Assembly (NCBI GenBank): GCA_015075585.1 | Contig: JABTUB010000002.1 | Span: 186,001-250,000 of the forward strand | DNA length: 64,000 bases | Source of the DNA: Chloracidobacterium sp. | Lineage (GTDB): Bacteria > Acidobacteriota > Blastocatellia > Pyrinomonadales > Pyrinomonadaceae | Direction of reading: 5' to 3' | Shown: piece after piece, positions 57,755-64,000 of the stretch | Numbering within the stretch: position 1 is the first letter of the stretch | Layout of the letters: every line of letters begins with the position of its first letter | Program-made: the position numbers and the translations under genes | The notes under the pieces: model-generated | The model's input: only the letters and a program-made list of their open reading frames with translations | What the model was told of the DNA's origin: nothing | Databases searched by the model: none

Positions 57755-57802
57755 TCGTTGACCCTCCGACCACCAACAGTTGCAATCGGCGTACCAACAA
57801 AA

Positions 57803-57840
57803 TGGTGCTGAGGGCGGGAATCGAACCCGCACGCCCCTGC
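57803..57840 (-). other. tRNA-Leu 3' fragment including CCA
   Basis: The minus strand reads the end of a long variable arm (GGGGCGT), the T arm GCGGG-TTCGATT-CCCGC, an acceptor half CCTCAGC, A and CCA. The matching acceptor half GCTGAGG, a D arm and a usable anticodon loop are missing in the 120 bases upstream. This is not a working tRNA but the kind of fragment left at an attachment site. The rest of the 338-base gap (57755-58092) shows nothing I can name. Confidence 0.7.
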
Positions 57841-58092
57841 GAACGCGAAATCGCATCAAATCGGACAAACATTCGGCAGCTCATAGGACCCGCGACATTC
57901 TTTCGAACTCTTCCGGGCCAAGCCGCAAAACCGTCAGTCGCATACTAAATTATCGCCCCGGATGGGTAAATACTTCGGCTGATGTTGATCCTGCCGTGAT
58001 CGTTTAATGGATTTATTAGCCAATGAGCCGTCGGCCGTTCATCGTTCCAAGAATTGCGCACAAGACTGATCCGGCGATCGAGTTTACGAGAA

Positions 58093-59277
58093 CTAATCTC
58101 GCTTGGTTATTGGAATAACATGAACCGCCGCGCCTTTTACCTCTGCGAGAAAGCGGTTGATAATGGATCCTTTCCAGAAGATCTGCCAGCGAGAACGTGC
58201 GGACTGGCCGAATATGACGTGAGTTATCTCATTCTCGCGGGCAAACGTGAGCAACGCATCGGCGACTTTCGTTGCTTTCAGCTTTACGACGGTCGCCCCT
58301 AGAGATTCAGCAAATCTAATGTTCTCCTGAAGTGTTGCGTGGGCTGCCGGAGATATTCGGCCTGCCTCCTCGCTAGGAGTTTCAATGTAAACGGCAAACC
58401 ATTCGCCGTGAAACGCGAGCCGGCCAACGATCCTTGCACCTGTGCGAAGCAGTTTTTTTGCAGAACCACCGCTAGCCATGCAAACCATTACCTTTTCCGG
58501 AACGACCGATGGTTCGAGGCCTTCACGCACGCGATATTCGAAGTCCTGAACCGACTGATGCTGAGCGACCTGCCGTAGAGCGAGTTCTCGGAGGGTTGCT
58601 ATATTGCCTTTGCGAAAAAAGTTGTTGAGAGCCTGTTCGATCTTCTCTATCGAGTAGATCTTTCCTTGTCTTAGACGTGTTCGAAGAGTATCGACGGAGA
58701 TATCAACGTCGATAACCTCATCGGCCCTCTGCAGGAAACTGTCGGGAACGGTTTCGCGCACCTGAACACCGGTCGCGCTTGCGATAACGTCGTTGAGCGA
58801 CTCAATGTGCTGAATGTTCATCGCTGTGATCACGGCAATGCCGTGATCCAGCAATTCAAGTACGTCTTCATAACGCTTTTCGTTCTTGGAGCCGGCGATG
58901 TTCGTGTGTGCGAGCTCATCAACGATCACCACGGCGGGGCGGCGCGCCAATATTCCTTCAAGGTCCATCTCCTCGAAGGTGTTGCCGCGATACTCGATCC
59001 GCTTTGGCGGAATTATCTCGAGATCTTTGATCTGTTCGGCCGTTTCAGTTCGGCCATGAGTCTCTACGACCCCGATAACAACGTCGATGCCCTGCTCGCG
59101 AAGTTGGTGGGCGTCTTCAAGCATTTGCCATGTCTTACCGACACCGGCGGCCGCCCCAATGTAAACACGCAGCTTTGCCCTCTCGTTTTCCTGCACCATT
59201 GCGAGCAACGATTCAGGCGACGGCCGTTTGCCGCCGTTCGAAATTGGAGCCTCTGTTATTACCGTGTCAACAAACAT
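58093..59277 (-). CDS. kdpD: KdpD sensor domain protein without histidine kinase
   Basis: The 394-residue product has the KdpD N-terminal domain with Walker A IGAAAGVGKTWQMLEDAHQL and Walker B AVVIVDELAHTNIAGSKNEK, and then a USP-like domain (from about residue 245; VMVCMASGGSAKKLLRTGAR, ITHVIFGQSARSRWQIFWKG). The membrane and histidine-kinase parts of full KdpD (about 900 residues) are absent; such short forms are known in cyanobacteria and Deinococcus. It is last in the kdp operon and probably senses potassium or c-di-AMP for pump control. Confidence 0.93.
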   Translation of the reverse strand: MFVDTVITEAPISNGGKRPSPESLLAMVQENERAKLRVYIGAAAGVGKTWQMLEDAHQLREQGIDVVIGVVETHGRTETAEQIKDLEIIPPKRIEYRGNTFEEMDLEGILARRPAVVIVDELAHTNIAGSKNEKRYEDVLELLDHGIAVITAMNIQHIESLNDVIASATGVQVRETVPDSFLQRADEVIDVDISVDTLRTRLRQGKIYSIEKIEQALNNFFRKGNIATLRELALRQVAQHQSVQDFEYRVREGLEPSVVPEKVMVCMASGGSAKKLLRTGARIVGRLAFHGEWFAVYIETPSEEAGRISPAAHATLQENIRFAESLGATVVKLKATKVADALLTFARENEITHVIFGQSARSRWQIFWKGSIINRFLAEVKGAAVHVIPITKRD

Positions 59278-59300
59278 AGAGGTCGGTGGCCAATTCTATA

Positions 59301-59876
59301 TTATTTCCGATCTGCGGAAGTCAGCTTGTCCAACTCTAGATTTAACAATAATACGTTAACACGCGGCTCGCCGAGGAAACCGAGTTGGCGACCCTCGGTG
59401 AATCGAGCGACGACCTGAGCGAGTTGGCTTTCGCTAATTCCTCTTTCCCTTGCAACACGCGGGATCTGAAATTCGGCAGCGGCCGGAGAAATGTGCGGGT
59501 CGAGTCCTGAGCCGCTCGTCGTAACCAAGTCAGCCGGAATTGGCGAACCGGGGTTTTCGGCATTGAATTTTTCAACATCCGCCGAAATACGCTCGATCAG
59601 TTTGGGGTTTGTCGGGCCAAGATTCGATCCGCCCGATGAAGCCGCGTCGTACCCTTTGCCGGCGGCAGATGGACGCGAGTGAAAATATCCGGCGGAGGTG
59701 AACGATTGGCCGATCAGCTCTGAGCCAACCACATTTCCGTCACGAACGATCAGAGAGCCGTTGGCCTGGTGCGGGAAAAATACCTTGGCAAAACCGGCTA
59801 CTGCAAGCGGATACAGGATGCCAAGGACGATCGTCATAACTAAAACCATTAGTATAGATGTGAGTAAGTCTTTCAT
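59301..59876 (-). CDS. kdpC: K+-transporting ATPase subunit C
   Basis: The 191-residue product stabilises KdpB in the pump. One N-terminal membrane helix ([20 protein letters not shown]) is followed by the periplasmic part with [37 protein letters not shown] and [20 protein letters not shown]. The start at 59876 is the family start. It lies between kdpB and kdpD. Confidence 0.96.
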   Translation of the reverse strand: MKDLLTSILMVLVMTIVLGILYPLAVAGFAKVFFPHQANGSLIVRDGNVVGSELIGQSFTSAGYFHSRPSAAGKGYDAASSGGSNLGPTNPKLIERISADVEKFNAENPGSPIPADLVTTSGSGLDPHISPAAAEFQIPRVARERGISESQLAQVVARFTEGRQLGFLGEPRVNVLLLNLELDKLTSADRK

Positions 59877-59915
59877 ATTATTAGCCTTGCTTAAGGCGCA
59901 ATTTCCCAATCCTTC

Positions 59916-61955
59916 TTATGCCAATCCGATCGCCGTGATCACCATGTCGATCAGTTTGATACCGATAAACGGCGCGACCAGTCCGCCGAGGCCGTAGATC
60001 AGCAGATTTCTACGCAGTAAGCTCGACGCTGACAACGCCCGATATTTCACGCCGCGAAGGGCAAGCGGAATGAGAGCGACGATCACCAACGCGTTGAATA
60101 TTACCGCTGAAAGGATCGCCGATCGCGGCGTCGCCAGGCCCATGATATTAAGCGCGTTCAGGACAGGAAACGCCGCCGCGAACATCGCCGGGATAATCGC
60201 AAAATATTTTGCAACGTCATTCGCGATCGAAAACGTAGTCAGCGCGCCGCGCGTCATAAGCAGCTGCTTGCCGATCTCGACGACCTCGATGAGCTTTGTC
60301 GGGTCGCTGTCGAGATCGACCATGTTGCCGGCCTCTTTCGCGGCTTGGGTTCCAGAGTTCATTGCAACGCCGACATCGGCTTGAGCAAGTGCCGGAGCGT
60401 CGTTCGTTCCATCGCCGGTCATTGCGACAAGCTTTCCTTCGGCCTGTTCGCGCTTGATCAACGCCATCTTGTCCTCCGGTTTCGCTTCGGCGAGAAACGA
60501 GTCAACACCGGCTTCTTCGGCGATCGATGCGGCGGTCAGCGGATTGTCGCCTGTGATCATCACCGTCTTGATGCCCATTTGCCGAAGTTGATTGAAACGC
60601 TCGCGCATTCCTCCTTTCACGATGTCCTTCAGATGAATAACGCCGAGCGGCGTGCGATTGTCCGCGACGACCAGCGGCGTGCCGCCGGCCCTTGAAATAC
60701 GCTCGACCACTTCGCGCAGCTCATGCGGCGATTGGTTTCGGCTGTTCACGACATACTTCTCGATCGCATCGACCGCGCCTTTTCGAATTTCGCGGCCGTC
60801 GAGATCGACCCCGGACATTCTGGTCTGGGCTGTGAAGGGAATAAATTCCGTTCGGCCGGCAAGCTCATGCACTTCGCGTCCGCGCAGGCCGTACTTCTGT
60901 TTTGCCAGCACGACGATCGAGCGGCCTTCGGGCGTTTCGTCCGCGAGCGATGAAAGCTGGGCCGCATCTGCAAGTTGAAGGTCGTCCACGCCTTTCAGCG
61001 GGATAAACTCGCTCGCCTGCCGGTTGCCGAGTGTTATCGTGCCCGTCTTATCGAGCAGCAAAGTATTGACATCGCCCGCCGCCTCGACAGCACGGCCGCT
61101 CATCGCAAGGACATTGTGCTGAATAAGCCTGTCCATGCCTGCGATACCGATCGCGGACAGCAGCCCGCCGATCGTCGTCGGTATAAGACAGACAAGAAGC
61201 GAGATCAGAACAAAGATCGTCTGCGGTGCGTTCGAGTAGATCGCAAACGGCTGCAGCGTCACGACCGCGAGCAGAAAGATGATCGTCAGGCCGGCGAGAA
61301 GGATATTCAATGCGATCTCATTTGGAGTTTTCTGCCGCGCAGCTCCCTCGACAAGAGCGATCATTCGGTCGATGAATGTTTCGCCGGGGTTCGAAGTGAT
61401 CCGAACTTTGATCCAATCAGAGAGAACCTTTGTTCCGCCGGTAACAGCGGAACGGTCGCCGCCGGATTCGCGGATCACCGGAGCTGATTCGCCGGTGATC
61501 GCTGATTCATCAACCGACGCGACTCCCTCGATCACTTCGCCGTCACCGGGAATAAACTCGCCCGCCGAAACATGGACGACATCACCTGCTCGAAGATCCG
61601 TCGCGTTGACCGTTTCGGTCGAGCCGTTTTTGACGCGATTGGCGGTTGTTTCGGTCTTAGCCTTCCTCAGCGTGTCGGCCTGCGCCTTGCCGCGTCCCTC
61701 GGCCATTGCCTCGGCGAAGTTCGCGAACAGTACCGTGAACCACAGCCAAAGCGTGATCTGGATCTCGAAACCCAGATCCGCCGTCTCGCCGGTAACTAGA
61801 TTCGCGATCAGCCGTGCGGTCAATAGTGCCGCTCCGACCTCAACAACAAACATCACCGGGTTTTTCAGCATCACTCGCGGGTTCAGCTTTGTGACCGCCC
61901 CAATGAGTGCCTGCAGAATAATGTTCTTATCCCAAATCGAAATCTCGTTCTTCAT
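59916..61955 (-). CDS. kdpB: K+-transporting P-type ATPase subunit B
   Basis: The catalytic subunit of the Kdp pump. The 679-residue protein has the phosphorylation site [20 protein letters not shown], the TGES-like [16 protein letters not shown], and [20 protein letters not shown] in the P domain. The membrane part shows [20 protein letters not shown]. It hydrolyses ATP to drive K+ uptake through KdpA. It starts 11 bases after kdpA. Confidence 0.98.
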   Translation of the reverse strand: MKNEISIWDKNIILQALIGAVTKLNPRVMLKNPVMFVVEVGAALLTARLIANLVTGETADLGFEIQITLWLWFTVLFANFAEAMAEGRGKAQADTLRKAKTETTANRVKNGSTETVNATDLRAGDVVHVSAGEFIPGDGEVIEGVASVDESAITGESAPVIRESGGDRSAVTGGTKVLSDWIKVRITSNPGETFIDRMIALVEGAARQKTPNEIALNILLAGLTIIFLLAVVTLQPFAIYSNAPQTIFVLISLLVCLIPTTIGGLLSAIGIAGMDRLIQHNVLAMSGRAVEAAGDVNTLLLDKTGTITLGNRQASEFIPLKGVDDLQLADAAQLSSLADETPEGRSIVVLAKQKYGLRGREVHELAGRTEFIPFTAQTRMSGVDLDGREIRKGAVDAIEKYVVNSRNQSPHELREVVERISRAGGTPLVVADNRTPLGVIHLKDIVKGGMRERFNQLRQMGIKTVMITGDNPLTAASIAEEAGVDSFLAEAKPEDKMALIKREQAEGKLVAMTGDGTNDAPALAQADVGVAMNSGTQAAKEAGNMVDLDSDPTKLIEVVEIGKQLLMTRGALTTFSIANDVAKYFAIIPAMFAAAFPVLNALNIMGLATPRSAILSAVIFNALVIVALIPLALRGVKYRALSASSLLRRNLLIYGLGGLVAPFIGIKLIDMVITAIGLA

Positions 61956-61966
61956 ATGTTTTTTTT

Positions 61967-63769
61967 CTAAAGAGCCTGCCCGGCGTTCATCAATAGATGT
62001 TCAAGGATCGGTGAAAGACTGAGGACCGGGAAAAAGGTCAACGCGCCGACGATCAGGATCACGCTTACGAGAAGCACGGTGAAGAGCACCGTATTGACCG
62101 GGAAAGTTCCGAGGCTCGGCGGCACATATTTCTTCCGGGCAAGATTTCCCGCGATCGCCAGCATCGGGATGATCATCAGAAAGCGCCCGAAGAGCATCGC
62201 CAACCCTATCGTCGTGTTGTACCAGAGTGTGTTCGCATTCAGGCCGGCAAATGCCGATCCGTTGTTGGCCGTTCCGGACGTGTAAGCGTATAGAATTTCA
62301 GTAAGCCCGTGTGCACCTTGATTGTTCAGCGACGTTAAGCCAAATTCGGGTGAGATCAAAGAGACAGCACTGAAAGCCAGGATCGTTAGCGGGAAGATCA
62401 AAACGAACAGCATCGCCATCTTCACGTCGTAAGCCTCGATCTTTTTTCCGAGGTATTCCGGAGTTCGTCCGACCATAAGCCCGGCGATGAAAACCGTCAG
62501 GATCACCATCACCAAGATCCCGTACATTCCGGCCCCGACGCCGCCAAATATGACCTCGCCGAGCTGCATATTAACGAGCGGAACCATTCCGCCGATGGGC
62601 GTAAAACTGTCATGCATCGCGTTGACCGCACCGCACGACGCGTCCGTCGTAACCGTCGCGAACAGTGTCGAGCCGGCCACACCGAAGCGCGTTTCCTTGC
62701 CCTCCATATTGCCGCCGACGGCCTGTTGATCTACCGTCGCCGGATAAAGCGGATTGCCCTTCGACTCGAACTGGTACGAAATGAATGCACCTGCAAAGAA
62801 CAAGACCGCCATTGCTCCGAAAACTGCCCAGCCGTGCCCCTGTGATCTCACCATCCGCCCGAGCGTGTAAGTAAACCCGACGGGGATAATAAATATCAAC
62901 AGCATCTGAAGCAGATTGGAGAGCGGTGTCGGATTTTCGTAAGGGTGAGCCGAGTTTGCGTTAAAGAAGCCACCGCCGTTCGTTCCGAGCATCTTTATCG
63001 CGAGCTGCGATGCGAGCGGCCCCTGGGCGATCGTCTGGGTTGTTATGTCTTTCGATTCCATGACCGTTTGGCCATCAGCGTCGGTAACGATGTTTCCGTC
63101 AGCATCCTTACTCTCCACCTCGACCGCTACGGATTCGGTAAGCTGCGCCGTCGCATATGGCTCGAAGTTTTGGATCACTCCCTGAGAAACGAAGAAAATG
63201 GCCGCAACCAGGGAGATCGGCAAGAGGACATAAAGCGTTCCGCGAGTCAGATCAACCCAAAAATTGCCGAGACGATCGGTTTCGAATCTGGAGATCGCCC
63301 GGATAAAGACGATCGCCAGCGCCATTCCGACGGCCGCGGAAACAAAATTCTGAACGGCAAGCCCGGCCATCTGCGTTAGATAGCTCATCGTTGATTCACC
63401 GCCGTAGCTTTGCCAATTCGTGTTGGTAACAAAAGATGCCGCAGTATTGAATGCCGTATCTGGTGCCACAGCACCAAGATCCTGCGGGTTTAGCGGCAAT
63501 AACGCCTGAAATCGCTGCAGCGCATAAACGCCGAGCAGAGACGCAAGACTGAACATCAACATCGCGACGCCGTACTGTTTCCAGTTCATCTCAGTTGTCG
63601 CGTCAACTCGGCAGACGGAATAGATCAGCCGCTCCGCGGGCCGAAGAATACCGTCCAAAAAGGTCTTCTTGTTCGAGTAAACTCGCTCAAGGTAAACGCC
63701 CATCGGCTTGCATAGAAGCAGAAGGATACCGAAGAAAACTAATATTTGAAAGATCCCAAAACTTGTCAT
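61967..63769 (-). CDS. kdpA: K+-transporting ATPase subunit A
   Basis: The potassium channel-like subunit. The 600-residue protein has about ten membrane helices and four selectivity loops: [60 protein letters not shown] and [20 protein letters not shown]. The start at 63769 ([19 protein letters not shown]) is the family start. It is followed by kdpB and preceded by kdpF. Confidence 0.97.
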   Translation of the reverse strand: MTSFGIFQILVFFGILLLLCKPMGVYLERVYSNKKTFLDGILRPAERLIYSVCRVDATTEMNWKQYGVAMLMFSLASLLGVYALQRFQALLPLNPQDLGAVAPDTAFNTAASFVTNTNWQSYGGESTMSYLTQMAGLAVQNFVSAAVGMALAIVFIRAISRFETDRLGNFWVDLTRGTLYVLLPISLVAAIFFVSQGVIQNFEPYATAQLTESVAVEVESKDADGNIVTDADGQTVMESKDITTQTIAQGPLASQLAIKMLGTNGGGFFNANSAHPYENPTPLSNLLQMLLIFIIPVGFTYTLGRMVRSQGHGWAVFGAMAVLFFAGAFISYQFESKGNPLYPATVDQQAVGGNMEGKETRFGVAGSTLFATVTTDASCGAVNAMHDSFTPIGGMVPLVNMQLGEVIFGGVGAGMYGILVMVILTVFIAGLMVGRTPEYLGKKIEAYDVKMAMLFVLIFPLTILAFSAVSLISPEFGLTSLNNQGAHGLTEILYAYTSGTANNGSAFAGLNANTLWYNTTIGLAMLFGRFLMIIPMLAIAGNLARKKYVPPSLGTFPVNTVLFTVLLVSVILIVGALTFFPVLSLSPILEHLLMNAGQAL

Positions 63770-63827
63770 AAAAAATTTCGACGAGAGCAAACCGATCGGC
63801 GTTTAGCGATCGCCGTGCCTCAAGTGT

Positions 63828-63917
63828 CTAAAACTTCTCCGGCCGCAGTAGTGCGTACACGAGATAAACAAAAAGTAGGGCCACGCAAATTGAGGCCAGC
63901 ATCGTTTCCAATGTCAT
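63828..63917 (-). CDS. kdpF: KdpF small subunit
   Basis: A 29-residue single-helix peptide (MTLETMLASICVALLFVYLV then YALLRPEKF). KdpF stabilises the KdpABC complex and matches this length and LRPEKF ending. It has GGAGG 7 bases before the ATG and lies 58 bases upstream of kdpA. Its ATG overlaps the stop of the upstream small gene as TGATG. Confidence 0.92.
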   Translation of the reverse strand: MTLETMLASICVALLFVYLVYALLRPEKF

Positions 63918-64000
63918 CACTTTTCCTCCGCCTTCTTCATCGATCCGCATCCAATAAGGTAGAGGATCGACAACAGGCAAAAGCCAACGATCACCGCAAT
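63917..64000 (-). CDS. small membrane protein upstream of kdpF, 5' end outside window
   Basis: The last 27 codons read IAVIVGFCLLSILYLIGCGS then MKKAEEK and stop. It is one hydrophobic helix with a basic tail. Short one-helix proteins of this kind often precede kdpF in kdp operons of several phyla; function is not known. The stop codon overlaps the kdpF start by one base, so it is in the operon. Confidence 0.75.
   Translation of the reverse strand: MAVIVGFCLLSILYLIGCGSMKKAEEK

Noticed and set aside
57755..57868. N-terminal extension of the secreted protein (RGVRVRFPPSAPF)
   Set aside because: This is the usual false translation of a tRNA T arm; the real start with GGAGG is at 57754.
57803..58092. 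tmRNA or complete tRNA-Leu
   Set aside because: No matching 5' acceptor half, D arm or tag ORF is found, and the acceptor lacks the U70 that tmRNA needs for its G-U pair.

Overview
The window looks like a chromosomal segment from an Acidobacteriota bacterium, most likely class Blastocatellia (Pyrinomonadales-like). This is inferred from gene style only: abundant secreted S9 and S8 peptidases, an LDH-type malate dehydrogenase, YD-repeat proteins, a stand-alone KdpD sensor and moderately high GC. No rRNA gene is present to test it. Most of the window is ordinary housekeeping sequence in short operons on both strands.

Layout. 1-2.2 kb: a partial GT4 glycosyltransferase divergent from a MacB/FtsX-type permease. 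2.4-18.4 kb: lysS and mfd (divergent), a HExxH membrane protein, a SurA-like foldase, a dus operon, a DUF4920 protein with an amidohydrolase, a TPR/membrane pair, an ECF sigma factor with a PDZ-containing putative anti-sigma factor, a LolA-like protein, trmL and a BON protein. 18.4-26.9 kb is the accessory zone: fragments of IS3-type transposases joined to fragments of a YD-repeat (RHS) gene flank a small AT-richer block (lipoprotein, membrane protein, truncated XRE regulator). Next to it is a 1,709-codon RHS gene broken by two in-frame stop codons; its C-terminus looks like a toxin domain, with a lipoprotein gene just downstream.

27-39.5 kb: typA, a DUF488 gene, a Rieske-FAD oxidoreductase overlapping ribA, a SufR-like regulator, an e(P4)-type acid phosphatase, an S9 peptidase, a UDP-xylose synthase-like gene and leuS. 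39.5-47.2 kb is a long plus-strand run: ergothioneine genes egtB-egtD, birA, a VanW-family gene, coaX, half of a Ski2-like helicase and ispH. 47.2-57.8 kb: a GGDEF/EAL protein, a GNAT protein, a subtilase ending in ten 6-residue repeats, crcB, a CPA2 antiporter, mdh and two secreted proteins of unknown function. 57.8-64 kb: a 3' fragment of a tRNA-Leu, then the Kdp potassium uptake operon in the order (small membrane protein)-kdpF-kdpA-kdpB-kdpC-kdpD, including a 29-residue KdpF.

The strongest candidates for something new are the RHS/IS mosaic with its toxin-like C-terminus and candidate immunity lipoprotein, several inverted repeats that overlap start codons, the half-helicase, the tandem GTCA-N3-TGAC sites upstream of the subtilase, and the tRNA fragment beside the Kdp operon.
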